The notes: generated by a model not told the origin, from the letters alone. A stretch of DNA of 42,911 nucleotides from Syntrophomonas sp. UBA1376 (GCA_002305535.1 DBRE01000045.1:1-42911), one strand, 5' to 3'. Shown: positions 1 through 9,519, counted from the stretch's first letter. A program made the numbers and translations.

Positions 1-2
1 TG

Positions 3-962
3 ACTCCTCAGGAATCCCAGGCGATCCAGAGAGAGTTCAATCGGGCTATGGATGAGGGTATACATCAACCTTCATATCGAGCCGTAGAAGATCACCTGCA
101 TGGCCGTTATCCGGGAGCCGATCCAGAGGGGATCAGGGTCAGGACGGTACGTACACCAGGGACTGAACCGACTGATTTCAATATCAACACGGATAATGAT
201 GTTATCGCGGAAAGACTGGTGCATGGTCCTAATGGGCCTGAATGGGTGGAAATCCCCAAAGCGGAGTGGGAAGATACTTACTATCGGGCTTTTGCTGAAA
301 GATCAGGATTTAGCCCGGATGAAGCTGCCCGGCGTTTTCCGGAAACCGATTGGGCAAATATGGATGATGCAACACGCTTCCGGCAATGGGCCAAACATCA
401 TGAAGAAGCCGCCATGGATCAGTTCGATCTGTCTGCCGGACGCGATTTCAGCACCCAGCGCACCTGGCGTATACCGGATGGCAACCAACCGGGCAGACCG
501 ATGATCGAACTGACGCAAGACGAGATCGACCAAGGAGTAGATTTCGTTATGATTGACGGGAAGCCGATGCGGCCTTCCACCGGCTACGAACTGACCCAGA
601 GAGGGCAGGGGACAATGCTGGATCCGGAACAACTGTCCTTGATGGAGGGGAAGAAATTCGATGATTACTGGAACTCTGGAGATACTCCCTCCCAGGTCAT
701 GCGAAATCAGACAGAGGCTATGGAACAACTGCGTAAAACGGCCAGTGTGGCTGAAAGCGTGGAGAAAGGTTATCGGGATATGGGTTACCGGGTGGAACCC
801 ATGCCTGACAATATGAAACAGGCGATTGCCGTCATCAAAGACAATAGCCTATCGCCGGCAGCCAGAGCGGCTCGCCTGCAGGAACTGGGATATAGTTCCC
901 CGGGAGACTTTTTGAATAAAGTGAGCAGTCGTATCGGCGCGATCAGAACCGCCCTCAAATAA
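3..962 (+). CDS. Hypothetical protein, 5' end outside the window
   Basis: I do not recognise this protein. The reading frame is open to the left edge of the window: the codons before the first Met at 48 are all sense codons, so the real start probably lies upstream and what is seen is the C-terminal part (at least 320 residues). It is hydrophilic and acidic, rich in Asp, Glu, Arg and Gln, with no membrane segment and no cysteine cluster. The last 100 residues look helical (repeated Met/Gln/Glu-rich stretches and an SPAARAARLQELGY segment). The stop codon lies about 30 bases before the next gene, so the two are probably co-transcribed. The style resembles the tail of a large multi-domain or secreted polymorphic protein, but that is only an impression. 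Confidence 0.7.
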   Translation, partial: TPQESQAIQREFNRAMDEGIHQPSYRAVEDHLHGRYPGADPEGIRVRTVRTPGTEPTDFNINTDNDVIAERLVHGPNGPEWVEIPKAEWEDTYYRAFAERSGFSPDEAARRFPETDWANMDDATRFRQWAKHHEEAAMDQFDLSAGRDFSTQRTWRIPDGNQPGRPMIELTQDEIDQGVDFVMIDGKPMRPSTGYELTQRGQGTMLDPEQLSLMEGKKFDDYWNSGDTPSQVMRNQTEAMEQLRKTASVAESVEKGYRDMGYRVEPMPDNMKQAIAVIKDNSLSPAARAARLQELGYSSPGDFLNKVSSRIGAIRTALK

Positions 963-992
963 ATGAGAAAACAAGCGATAGGAGGCATTGAT

Positions 993-2105
993 ATGGGAGT
1001 GAATATGGAAAAGCCGGGCGATGCTGAAATATTCCAGCTGGCTCCGGTAGATATCGACCATTTGTTCAGACGTTCTGGATCGAATGGTAATGGACTTTCG
1101 CTGTACACTTATAATGCGGAACAGGCTGCCACCAGCAGTCCTTCGGAGTTATTCAAACCACTAGCTGAGAGTGCTAATTTCTCATCCATCGCCAATAAAC
1201 TACTGGCACCGGATCTGAAAATTGAATTCAACCGTGGGGGAGCCGGTTCGGCTGAAGAAACCTATCATGCTTTTCTTTCCCTGGACGATAACGATGTTTT
1301 GGCCCGTTTTCAGGGCAGTGACGGTAATATTCTGCTGATGCTGTTTGATAATGAAGAATCGTTTCTACAATGGTGGTCAGATATCTATGCCTCCAAAGCT
1401 GCTAGCAACTATCAGCCGGTGTTCCCCGAGGTTCTCCCCATGGAAGTCCTGGTTTGTGCCTTGCACTGCATTGACATTTACCGGCGATCCTACCTGGAGA
1501 GCATGCTGGATTATCGAGGTGGTTTGGATTTAGCCATCAGTACCCAGGATTTTGTACAACTGCTCAGACGTTCCCTGGCCAGTCAGGATAAACGCTGGCT
1601 TTTGCCTACCATGTTTGAGATCACCAGCGGACTCAAGGGGATCAATATAGCCTTGAAACCCGAGCACATTAAGAAAGTAGAGGAACTGGGGTTTTTGACC
1701 AGTGATGAGAGTGTCCTGACTTTAGGAGAGCGTTCACGTCTCATGGGTACCGAGATCATTACCAGCTGGTTGGGATCCATTAGCTGTCAGGCCTCTGCTT
1801 TGGTCAATGGACAGGAAAAAACCCTTTCCCGCATGTTTATGACACCCACGGCATTTGCCAATCATCTCTTCTCCTTTGAGATCGGGGCGGAAGGAGACGC
1901 ACGCTTTCGGCATCAGGCCCTTACTTTGCCAGAACTAGTCCAGATATTGATGAAATGGATCGAGGCTCTGCAAAAAGCCATTGGGGGAACAGCCCCAGCC
2001 CATGTAACTCCCAGGCAAGCCCCGGCCATGAAATTCTGCGGGCAGTGTGGGGCAGAATTGAAACCCGGCAAGAAATTCTGTACTGGTTGTGGAACGGCTA
2101 TATAA
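993..2105 (+). CDS. Unknown protein with C-terminal zinc ribbon
   Basis: A 370-residue soluble protein. The start at 993 is preferred over the in-frame ATG at 963 because GGAGG at 981-985 sits seven bases before it. The body (residues 1-340) is mixed alpha/beta and matches no family I can name. The C-terminus is a zinc-ribbon pair with Cys349, Cys352, Cys363 and Cys366 in a KFCGxCG...KKFCTGCG pattern. The next gene begins 18 bases later with the same type of zinc ribbon at its N-terminus. The ribbon suggests metal binding or a protein-protein interface in the membrane cluster that follows; the role is otherwise unknown. Confidence 0.75.
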   Translation: MGVNMEKPGDAEIFQLAPVDIDHLFRRSGSNGNGLSLYTYNAEQAATSSPSELFKPLAESANFSSIANKLLAPDLKIEFNRGGAGSAEETYHAFLSLDDNDVLARFQGSDGNILLMLFDNEESFLQWWSDIYASKAASNYQPVFPEVLPMEVLVCALHCIDIYRRSYLESMLDYRGGLDLAISTQDFVQLLRRSLASQDKRWLLPTMFEITSGLKGINIALKPEHIKKVEELGFLTSDESVLTLGERSRLMGTEIITSWLGSISCQASALVNGQEKTLSRMFMTPTAFANHLFSFEIGAEGDARFRHQALTLPELVQILMKWIEALQKAIGGTAPAHVTPRQAPAMKFCGQCGAELKPGKKFCTGCGTAI

Positions 2106-2123
2106 CAAAGGAAGTGAATCGAT

Positions 2124-3230
2124 ATGAGTGAATTAAAATTTTGCCCGAGCTGCGGGGCGCCCCTTACACCAGGAGACAGGTTTTGCGGTGATTGCGGCTT
2201 TGATATCAATTCCATGACAGAAAATCCGGCGGTATCTGCTGTGCCGATCACGCCAAGCCAGCCGGTGGCACAACCTCCTGCAGCACCAGCTTATCGACAG
2301 CCCCAGCAGCAGAGCTATCAACCGCCCCAGAATACTGCTCCGCCCTATGCTTCATCAGCACCGCCAGCAGGAGGCCCCGGGCCCATGTCTGGCAGAAGCT
2401 ATGCTCCACCGGGAACTAATCCATCCGGGAGCAAAAATGCACTGGTCATAATGATTGCGGTGTTGATGGTGTTATTCCTGGCTGGCGGAGGTGTCTATTG
2501 GTGGCTTTCCAAGGATGATCCGGCTGGTAATGCCATACCTGGGCAACCAGTGACCCAGCAAAACGGCAGCCCGGCCGCAAATGCCGGCGGACAGAATGCA
2601 TCCGACGTGCCGGCCCAGAGTACGCCTCAGGCTGATTTGTCCCGGGCAGCAACTTATTTGTCCGAACCAGGATTAAAGTGTACTTTCTATGTTAATTATC
2701 CCGATGGAATGTCAGGGATAGTAGATCGGATCAGCGGGCAGGCAGTTCCTCATGAATCGGTTCGGGTCACTGAGGTAGAAACGGGTATCGATATGGGTGA
2801 GGAATATGGTTTTGGTTTTCATTATGTAGAGCGAGCCGATGGGACTTATTACATCATGGATGTAGCCCCCTTTGAAATATATCCGGTCTTAAAAAACAAT
2901 ATGACGGTGGGGCAGACCTGGAGCTATGATACCGAGTATGGATCCACCATTTATGAGGTCATGGACATGGGCGTGGATCTCGACCTGGGTTTTACCAAGT
3001 TCGAAGACTGCTTGTTATTGCGGGAGGATAATCAGGCTGCTGGGTTTCAAAATCTTACCTATTATGCACCGGGACGGGGCAGCGTCTACGTCACAGCTCT
3101 CGGCGGTAATTTTGAATACTATAAAATGACTGCTATGACTAAAATAGATCCGGCTAAAGCAGCCAGCACTATCATAAAATGGTGCCCGAATTATATGGAT
3201 ATCAAAGATGACCGTGCCCAGAGCTATTAG
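2124..3230 (+). CDS. Zinc-ribbon single-pass membrane protein
   Basis: A 368-residue protein with three visible parts. Residues 5-27 form a zinc ribbon (Cys7, Cys10, Cys21, Cys24). Residues 32-103 are a Pro/Gln/Ala-rich disordered linker. Residues 105-127 are one hydrophobic membrane span. The rest, after a Gly/Gln/Asn-rich spacer, is probably an extracytoplasmic beta-rich domain of about 200 residues with many Tyr, Gly and acidic residues. The likely topology is cytoplasmic ribbon and external domain. AAAGGAAG precedes the ATG. It follows the preceding zinc-ribbon gene by 18 bases and precedes a multi-pass membrane protein by 19, so an operon is likely. The external domain is not one I recognise. 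Confidence 0.8.
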   Translation: MSELKFCPSCGAPLTPGDRFCGDCGFDINSMTENPAVSAVPITPSQPVAQPPAAPAYRQPQQQSYQPPQNTAPPYASSAPPAGGPGPMSGRSYAPPGTNPSGSKNALVIMIAVLMVLFLAGGGVYWWLSKDDPAGNAIPGQPVTQQNGSPAANAGGQNASDVPAQSTPQADLSRAATYLSEPGLKCTFYVNYPDGMSGIVDRISGQAVPHESVRVTEVETGIDMGEEYGFGFHYVERADGTYYIMDVAPFEIYPVLKNNMTVGQTWSYDTEYGSTIYEVMDMGVDLDLGFTKFEDCLLLREDNQAAGFQNLTYYAPGRGSVYVTALGGNFEYYKMTAMTKIDPAKAASTIIKWCPNYMDIKDDRAQSY

Positions 3231-3249
3231 CCGGGGAGAGGAGTAATAC

Positions 3250-4509
3250 ATGACGGCCACAGCAAGTGCGATGGAACTTTGGCGGCGATTAGCCCTAGTT
3301 TTGGGCATACTGGTGGGGATGCCCCTGTTTTTCTATGTGGCACCGGCGGTGATAAGTGCAACAGCTGTAAATTGGGAACAGGAGCAGACTGATGAATTGA
3401 GATCTGTCAGTGGTCTGGCCACCCAAGAGGAGAAACGACTTAGTGCCTTGCCTCTGGAAGAGTATATCCAGGCCAAGACCGGTGGGAAAGTGGTGGCCGT
3501 AGATAGCGATCAGTGGTCTGATTTTTTTACCCAAGTACAGTTGGCCAGCGACGGGGACTATGGCCTCTCTCTCTATGGTGACCGAGTCAGTGAAGAAGAC
3601 AAGGATGACTTCTGGAAGCCGGCGGGACCGGTTCCGGTCTTTTTCAAACCGGATGAGCTGCCTTATCAACAATGGGGGCTGCAGGAAGGTGAAGGCCAAA
3701 CAGCCTATATCAGTACCAATAACGGTAAGGCCACTAGTTATCTGCGCTTAGATTACCATGATTACCAGGCCAGTGTGGGAGCTATGTCCAGCCCGTACCG
3801 TACTGCTCCGGGGTGGCTATATCATCCTTATCGTACTGCTGGCATCATAGTTATGGTATTAGGTTTACTGCTTTATATATTGCTGCCCCGCCGGAAAAAA
3901 CAAGCTGATGACATCGGCTATTCGGCCGGCAGTATGGTAGCAGGAGACTTGGCTGGGGTGATACTCCTTACTCCCTTTTACGGACTGCCTTTTTTGATCA
4001 ACGGCGGAACAGTCCAGGCTGTCACTGGTCTGTGGCCGATGACCCTCTTTATGTGGCTTATGTCTTGCCTTGCTATCTACCTATTTTACAGCAATGCCTG
4101 GCACGCGTCTTACCTGATCGAACTGACACCGGATGCCCTGTCACTAATAACTTTTAAGGGTGTACGGAAAATACGGTTCGATGATATAGTTGCCGTTGAT
4201 CTGGTGGCCTTGAGAAACCCGGGATGGTTTCGAAAGCTTTTCCTGGCCCTGGCGTTTCTGTCCGTAATCAGTGGACGCGCATCTTCGACCCAGCCAGCAG
4301 GCTCAGCTTTACTGGCAGATACTGCTTCCTATGGAGGGTTAAGGATTACAGAGCGCAGCGGTGGGAAACCGATCTGTATCTGGTTTTCGGATCAAATGGG
4401 CGGAGTGATCATCAACAATTTTGACCGGGTGCCGGAAGCCATTGAGGCTGCTGGGGTGCCATTTAATAAGGAGCCGAGAGAGATCGAGGGATTCTCCATG
4501 TTTTTGTAG
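3250..4509 (+). CDS. Multi-pass membrane protein of unknown function
   Basis: A 419-residue protein. Hydrophobic spans are visible at about residues 13-35, 195-213, 232-252 and 260-280. Between the first and second spans lies a roughly 155-residue extracytoplasmic region. After the fourth span comes a cytoplasmic-type domain of about 120 residues (ITFKGVRKIRFDDIVAVDL and onwards), like the PH-like tails of some Firmicute membrane proteins. GGGGAGAGG lies before the ATG. It sits between a zinc-ribbon membrane protein and lemA, suggesting an envelope role. No catalytic motif is evident, and the PH-like reading is tentative. Confidence 0.7.
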   Translation: MTATASAMELWRRLALVLGILVGMPLFFYVAPAVISATAVNWEQEQTDELRSVSGLATQEEKRLSALPLEEYIQAKTGGKVVAVDSDQWSDFFTQVQLASDGDYGLSLYGDRVSEEDKDDFWKPAGPVPVFFKPDELPYQQWGLQEGEGQTAYISTNNGKATSYLRLDYHDYQASVGAMSSPYRTAPGWLYHPYRTAGIIVMVLGLLLYILLPRRKKQADDIGYSAGSMVAGDLAGVILLTPFYGLPFLINGGTVQAVTGLWPMTLFMWLMSCLAIYLFYSNAWHASYLIELTPDALSLITFKGVRKIRFDDIVAVDLVALRNPGWFRKLFLALAFLSVISGRASSTQPAGSALLADTASYGGLRITERSGGKPICIWFSDQMGGVIINNFDRVPEAIEAAGVPFNKEPREIEGFSMFL

Positions 4510-4598
4510 GCGACATGCCAAGAGGGTTTAGAATCTGGATAAAGAATGGATAGAAATACTCTCTCTATAGATTTTTATTAATGAGGAGGCAAGGAAAA
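4510..4598 (+). other. Short intergenic spacer before lemA
   Basis: An A/T-rich 89-base spacer, longer than the others in this cluster. It could carry an internal promoter for lemA and the DUF2207 gene, but no convincing -35/-10 pair was found. AGGAGG at 4584-4589 is the ribosome-binding site and decides the start codon of lemA. Confidence 0.35.
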
Positions 4599-5156
4599 AT
4601 GATTGGATTAACAATTCTGGGCGTGATCGTAATCTTATTAGCCGTATTCCTGATCAGTGTCTATAACAGCCTGGTGCAGCTGAGGCAGAGGGTGCAAAAT
4701 GCCTGGGCTCAGGTGGATGTACAGTTGAAGCGGCGCTATGACTTGATTCCTAATCTAGTCGGTGCTGTCAAAGGCTATGCTCAGCACGAGAAGGCGACTT
4801 TGGAAGGTGTAACTCAAGCCCGGAACATGGCTATGAATGCGGGAAACATTCAGGAGCAGATGCAAGCGGAGAATATGCTCAGCAGTGCTCTGCGCTCCTT
4901 GTTTGCCGTAGCCGAGGCTTATCCGGAACTAAAAGCCAATACCAATTTCATGCAGCTGCAAGCCGAACTTACTGATACGGAAAGCAAAATCGCTTTCGCC
5001 CGCCAATTCTATAATGACACCGTGCAGAAGTTCAACACCAAGATCGAGTTATTCCCCACTAACCTGGTAGCAGGTATGCTTGGATTTGCTATGGTGGATT
5101 ACTTCAACCTGCAGGGAGAACCTGATGCGCGTCAGGCTGTGAAAGTGGAGTTTTAA
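4599..5156 (+). CDS. lemA: LemA family membrane-anchored protein
   Basis: A 185-residue LemA-family protein. ATG 4599 is chosen because AGGAGG at 4584-4589 lies nine bases before it; the in-frame ATG at 4581 would overlap that site. Residues 1-22 are one membrane span, followed by the family's long helical domain. The family hallmark is clear: a Q-x-R-V-Q-x-A-W-x-Q-V-D-V-x-L-K-R-R-Y-D-L-I-P-N-L segment at about residues 30-54, then ANTNFMQLQAELTDTE and a conserved FNTKIELFPTNLVA stretch. Length is usual for the family. LemA proteins are membrane-anchored helical bundles of poorly defined function and very often sit next to DUF2207 or TPM-domain proteins, exactly as here (the DUF2207 gene starts 16 bases downstream). 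Confidence 0.92.
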   Translation: MIGLTILGVIVILLAVFLISVYNSLVQLRQRVQNAWAQVDVQLKRRYDLIPNLVGAVKGYAQHEKATLEGVTQARNMAMNAGNIQEQMQAENMLSSALRSLFAVAEAYPELKANTNFMQLQAELTDTESKIAFARQFYNDTVQKFNTKIELFPTNLVAGMLGFAMVDYFNLQGEPDARQAVKVEF

Positions 5157-5171
5157 AGAGGAGATGCCAGT

Positions 5172-7073
5172 ATGATACGAAAACTGTTTTCCCGCCATTT
5201 CCCAACCGCGGTTTTCAGCCTCTTAATGGGCTTGTTCCTAGTCCTGGCCGTTATGACGACGCTGGCCCTGGCGGATCGCTCCTTGACCATGGATCAGATC
5301 ATCGTGGATGCTCAGGTGTTCCCAGATGCGTCCATGCAGGTGACGGAAAGGATCACGGTGGACTTTTCCGGGCAGTGGAACGGATTTTATGTAAAGATCC
5401 CCCAGGGTGATACCCCTATAACCGAAGTACAGGTGAGTGAAAACGGGCAGCCCTATGAATTCAATCCCGGCACTGAATACGGCCCGCCCGGTACTTTTCT
5501 GATCAAATACGAAGGTGATGACATTCTCATTGACTGGAGCATAAATGCTTCTAATCAAGTGCGCACCTTTGACGTATCTTACCGGGTGATCAATGCGGTT
5601 ACAATCTATGAGGATACGGCAGAACTCTATCGCAAATTCATCGGGGAAGCCAACGGCAATCGGATTTCCTATGTACAGGTGAACCTGACCCTGCCGCCGG
5701 GTGCAGAACAATTCCAGCAGGGAGAAGACATCCGCATCTGGGGACACGGGCCCTTAAACGGAGAAATCCAATTTGCCGGCCCTAATGCAGTCGTTATGAA
5801 AGTCAGCGATCTGCCCTCCTATACCTTCATGGAAGGACGGGTTCTCATGCCTGTCAGTCTGTTTGCCGGGGCGCCGGCGGAAGCCTATGTGGATCAACCG
5901 GCTCTGGTCAGGATTTTATCTGAGGAAAAGGGCTGGGCTGACCAGGCCAATAAAGAACGGATGATGGCCCGAGCGGAAATGGGTGTTGGCGCTGGCATCG
6001 TATTAGCGGCTTTAGTCAGTGTATTTATGTTATGGCGCCGATACGGGCGCAAACATCCCACGGTTTTTGACGGTGATTACTACCGGGATCTGCCTGCTGG
6101 TTACAGCCCGGCGGAACTAAGTGTGCTGTGGAATTTCAAAAAAATGAACGCCAATGATATCACTGCTACCATCATGGACTTAGCCCGTCGAAAATTCCTC
6201 TTTCTGGAGGAGGACACCGTACAGAAGCGCAAGTTCTTGGGCAGCAAAGAAGTCACAACCTTCCTGCTCAGTTTTCTGCCGGCACCGGAACCAGCCAGCT
6301 TAAGAAAACCGGAAGAAGCAGTACTTAAGCCTCATGAAGCAGAACTTATCGATTATCTCAAAAACGATATCGGCGGCGGTAAAGATTATATACATCTGAC
6401 CGACATCGAAGAATACGCCAAAAAACATGGCCAAGAATTCCACGCCTGGTGGAGTGGATGGACTTCCGACATAATAGCCAAATGCGAAAAGTACAATTTC
6501 TTTGACAACCATGGCAATATGACGCTTTTCACTGTGTTGGGTGGAGTAGCGCTTTTTGTGCTAGGTTTTGTCCTGGCAGCCAGGATAGGAACCATCGGCT
6601 GGGCTATGATCATTGCCGGCATTATTATTTTTGCGGTACCACTCTTTTTCAAACGACGTTCCGTTACAGGTCAGGAAGACTATGTGCGCTGGGCAGCATT
6701 CAAAAGATTCCTGGAACACTTTTCGGAGATGCAGCGCCATGAGATACCCAGTCTCATCATCTGGGAGTATTATCTGGTTTATGCAGTAACTCTGGGGGTA
6801 GCCAAAGAAGTCATCAAGCAGTTGGAAGTAGTTTTCCCCAATATGCAGGAGGGCGATTATCGCTTCGGTCAAGGATGGATGATGTATGGAACCTATCATA
6901 CGGGCATGAATGCCCTGACCAATTCCTTCGATGGGATCGGCGAATCTTTCGAAAGAGCATTAAACTCTGCTGAAAAGGCAGTCAGCAAAGCTTCATCCGG
7001 TTCCGGCGGCGGGGGAGGATTCTCCGGCGGCGGAGGTGGTGGCGGCGGAGGCGGCAGCTACGGCGGCCGGTAG
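5172..7073 (+). CDS. DUF2207 family membrane protein
   Basis: A 633-residue DUF2207 protein. An N-terminal signal/anchor (about residues 12-35) is followed by an extracytoplasmic beta-sandwich domain (about 36-245) that opens with the family's typical repeated FPDASMQVTERITVDFSG-type segment. A membrane span at about 265-287 leads to a cytoplasmic region, then two further spans at about 452-495. The C-terminal domain ends in an extreme glycine tail (SGGGGGGGGGGSYGGR), which is common in this family. It follows lemA by 16 bases, the classic LemA-DUF2207 pairing, thought to act in the cell envelope. The biochemical function is unknown. Confidence 0.9.
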   Translation: MIRKLFSRHFPTAVFSLLMGLFLVLAVMTTLALADRSLTMDQIIVDAQVFPDASMQVTERITVDFSGQWNGFYVKIPQGDTPITEVQVSENGQPYEFNPGTEYGPPGTFLIKYEGDDILIDWSINASNQVRTFDVSYRVINAVTIYEDTAELYRKFIGEANGNRISYVQVNLTLPPGAEQFQQGEDIRIWGHGPLNGEIQFAGPNAVVMKVSDLPSYTFMEGRVLMPVSLFAGAPAEAYVDQPALVRILSEEKGWADQANKERMMARAEMGVGAGIVLAALVSVFMLWRRYGRKHPTVFDGDYYRDLPAGYSPAELSVLWNFKKMNANDITATIMDLARRKFLFLEEDTVQKRKFLGSKEVTTFLLSFLPAPEPASLRKPEEAVLKPHEAELIDYLKNDIGGGKDYIHLTDIEEYAKKHGQEFHAWWSGWTSDIIAKCEKYNFFDNHGNMTLFTVLGGVALFVLGFVLAARIGTIGWAMIIAGIIIFAVPLFFKRRSVTGQEDYVRWAAFKRFLEHFSEMQRHEIPSLIIWEYYLVYAVTLGVAKEVIKQLEVVFPNMQEGDYRFGQGWMMYGTYHTGMNALTNSFDGIGESFERALNSAEKAVSKASSGSGGGGGFSGGGGGGGGGGSYGGR

Positions 7074-7120
7074 AATCGGGAAGTGTGAGGTTTGAGGTTT
7101 GAGGTGATAGGAGGGAAAAA

Positions 7121-7837
7121 ATGATTTGTTCAAAATGCGGTGCTGATTCTGGTAAGAGCATCAAATTCTGCACTTCCTGCGGCAGTCCTCTGCCCCAGGC
7201 TGCCCAGAACCAACCCGCCGAACCGGAAACAATAGTAAAGGAACCGGAAGGTAATAATCCGCTGATTGGCTTTTCAGAGCGGATCAATGACCCGGCTTTT
7301 GCCAGCTATCAGCGCCAAAGCACTGCCTGGTCCTTTATCTTTGCTGGCATTTTAGCTGTCATCGTGATCGTGGGATTTTTCATTTATGGTCAGACCAGTT
7401 CGGAAATGGACAATCCTCAGGCCCTTTATATCGGACTGGGCATTGGGGGTATGTTCCTAACTATTGCTTTATTGTCGACAATCAGCCGTATGACGGACAA
7501 GCAGTGGGATGGGGTGGTCATTGATAAAAAAATTGAGAAAGAGACCCGGCGTGAAAAAGATAGCGACGGTCAGTACCGCATGGTTAGATTTACCGTGTAC
7601 ACGGTGGTATTTAAAACCGACCAGGGCAAGATCCTGAAACGAGCAAATGATGACAATGCCACCGAATACAATTATTTTGAGATAGGCGATAGGGTGCGTC
7701 ATCACAAAGTGCTGGGTACCTTAGAAAAATACGATAAATCAAGGGACAGCATCATATTCTGCAATGCCTGTTCAACTTTAAACGATATCAATGATGACAA
7801 GTGCTACCGTTGCTCCTGCCCGTTGTTGAATAAATAA
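7121..7837 (+). CDS. Membrane protein with zinc ribbons at both ends
   Basis: A 238-residue protein. An N-terminal zinc ribbon (Cys3, Cys6, Cys17, Cys20) is followed by two membrane spans (about residues 70-90 and 103-120). A cytoplasmic beta-rich domain (about 125-208; WDGVVIDKK..., VYTVVFKTDQGK) resembles the DUF3592 type. A second cysteine cluster closes the protein (Cys214, Cys217, Cys228, Cys231, Cys233). TAGGAGG precedes the ATG. It is the last gene of the cluster; a clear terminator follows. Both zinc sites should be cytoplasmic. The role is unknown, but this is the third zinc-ribbon protein of the cluster. Confidence 0.78.
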   Translation: MICSKCGADSGKSIKFCTSCGSPLPQAAQNQPAEPETIVKEPEGNNPLIGFSERINDPAFASYQRQSTAWSFIFAGILAVIVIVGFFIYGQTSSEMDNPQALYIGLGIGGMFLTIALLSTISRMTDKQWDGVVIDKKIEKETRREKDSDGQYRMVRFTVYTVVFKTDQGKILKRANDDNATEYNYFEIGDRVRHHKVLGTLEKYDKSRDSIIFCNACSTLNDINDDKCYRCSCPLLNK

Positions 7838-7859
7838 TTTTTTTCATCGCCTATTGATC

Positions 7860-7885
7860 AAACCCCCTTAATGGGGGTTTCTTTT
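7860..7885 (+). terminator. Intrinsic terminator of the envelope cluster
   Basis: The stem is AAACCCCC (7860-7867) with GGGGGTTT (7873-7880), loop TTAAT, followed by CTTTT. It lies 23 bases after the stop of the zinc-ribbon gene. Confidence 0.85.
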
Positions 7886-7936
7886 GTGCCACATTATAAG
7901 AAAAAAGCCCAGGTGACCTGATTTGGGACAAACACC

Positions 7937-7965
7937 TTGTTGAAGTGCGGATATACTCATATAAT
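7937..7965 (+). promoter_or_regulatory. Sigma-A type promoter of the HTH gene
   Basis: TTGTTG at 7937-7942 and a perfect TATAAT at 7960-7965 are separated by 17 bases. It rules out the in-frame GTG at 7945, which lies inside it, and supports the start at 7987. Confidence 0.75.
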
Positions 7966-7986
7966 TGTAGCAGAGGTGTTTTATTC

Positions 7987-9519
7987 ATGAAATTTAGCGA
8001 AAAACTGGATTTCTTAATGAAGGTTACCAATACTTCCAACAGTGCCTTGGCCTTATCTACTTCATTGGATCCTTCCTATATCAGCCGATTGCGCCGTGGA
8101 GTCAGAAACCTGCCTAAGAATGAAAATTATGTGCCCCTGATGGCAGAGTATTTTGCTAGCCACTGCTTGGATGACTACCAAATAAACGCTTTGCAGGAAT
8201 GTATGCCCGGCTCATACACTGTTTCGAACAACCGGAGCAACAACGCTAAATCGATAGGAGAGTGGCTTAAAGAAGATAATGACCACCCTCATGATTCCGT
8301 GCAGGGGTTATTGGATATTCTGGAGGACTTCCAGTTTAAGAAGCCGCAGAATTGGAGCAAGCTTGAGAGTGCTGATAATATTGAAATAAAAAGATCATTG
8401 GTATCTATCCATTATGGATTCACCGGCAAACAGGAGGCAACACTGGCATTTTTGATGGAAGTGATCAATTGTAACAAACCCCAGACTTTGCTTTTGTTCA
8501 GCGATGAAAGTTTTGACTGGCTGGGCCAGAATCCTGAGTACGCAGCTCGATGGGCAGCTCTGATGATACAAGTGATTGCCCAGGGTAATCGAATCTGCAT
8601 GATACATACGGTCAGCCGCAACCTGGATGAGATGCTGACGGGCCTTTCTAAATGGATGCCTCTTTATATGACCGGTGCCATTGAACCCTATTATTATCCG
8701 AAGACCAGGGATGGATTATTCAAACGAACCCTCTTCATTGCTCCGGAAATAGCGGCAGTTATATCAAATTCGGTGGGCAACATGGAAGATGAGGCCGCTA
8801 ATTTCCTGATAACAGATAAAAAAGCGGTTCGGGCCTTGACGAGCGAATATAACAACTTGTTAGCTTTATGCCGACCCTTGATGCGGATTTTTACTTCTGC
8901 TGACAGCCAGGCTTATAACTCCATACTCTATGAGTTCGAAAAGGAATCAGCCGATGCCATTGTAAAAGCCGAATCTTTTGGTATATTAACTATGCCGGAT
9001 GTGGTTGTTGATGGGATCATCGCCCGTATGGGACAAAATGATGGCCAAGAGATAGCTGAGTATCTTAACATCAGAAAACAGAACTTCACCGAACATCTGC
9101 TCACCCATAGTTTCACAGAAATCGTTACGGTACCCGCTCTGGATAAGATGAAGGGAGGCCGGCTGAGAGTTGCTCTGCCTGACACCTTGCCCAGGCAGGA
9201 TGTATTCTATACCCAGGGTGAGTTAATACTCCATCTGGAGAATATGGTTACGCTTCTTAAGACCTATCCTAACTATTACGTCTATATTGACACCATGAAT
9301 AAAAATGAGGGCTTTATGCTGTACGTTAAGGAGGATGTGGGGGTTATCGTAGCTAAGACATCTGCTCCTGCCATTACTTTCGCTATAAACCAAAGCAATA
9401 TGACCGCATCTTTCTGGGATTACTTAAACGGTAGTATCAATAGACATAGGGATCCCCAGTTGAATAAAAAGGCGGTCATCCAAAGACTGCAGGCTTTAAT
9501 TAAGCAGTTGAAGGATTAG
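7987..9519 (+). CDS. HTH-domain protein with long effector region
   Basis: A 510-residue protein starting at ATG 7987 (AGAGGTG ribosome-binding site, promoter just upstream). Residues 1-60 form an atypical XRE-like helix-turn-helix (LDFLMKVTNTSNSALALSTSLDPSYISRLRRG: a turn and recognition helix with the usual SxISRxRRG ending). The remaining 450 residues are mixed alpha/beta with no recognised catalytic motif and resemble the long C-terminal regions of some Firmicute XRE-like regulators. It is transcribed alone and ends convergently with the CCA enzyme, the two stops overlapping. A DNA-binding regulator is likely; ligand and targets are unknown. Confidence 0.75.
   Translation: MKFSEKLDFLMKVTNTSNSALALSTSLDPSYISRLRRGVRNLPKNENYVPLMAEYFASHCLDDYQINALQECMPGSYTVSNNRSNNAKSIGEWLKEDNDHPHDSVQGLLDILEDFQFKKPQNWSKLESADNIEIKRSLVSIHYGFTGKQEATLAFLMEVINCNKPQTLLLFSDESFDWLGQNPEYAARWAALMIQVIAQGNRICMIHTVSRNLDEMLTGLSKWMPLYMTGAIEPYYYPKTRDGLFKRTLFIAPEIAAVISNSVGNMEDEAANFLITDKKAVRALTSEYNNLLALCRPLMRIFTSADSQAYNSILYEFEKESADAIVKAESFGILTMPDVVVDGIIARMGQNDGQEIAEYLNIRKQNFTEHLLTHSFTEIVTVPALDKMKGGRLRVALPDTLPRQDVFYTQGELILHLENMVTLLKTYPNYYVYIDTMNKNEGFMLYVKEDVGVIVAKTSAPAITFAINQSNMTASFWDYLNGSINRHRDPQLNKKAVIQRLQALIKQLKD

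Noticed and set aside
7086..7118. GAG and TAG triplets before the zinc-ribbon gene that could be a TRAP site.
   Set aside because: Only four or five triplets, mostly spaced by four bases; TRAP needs nine to eleven with two- or three-base spacing.
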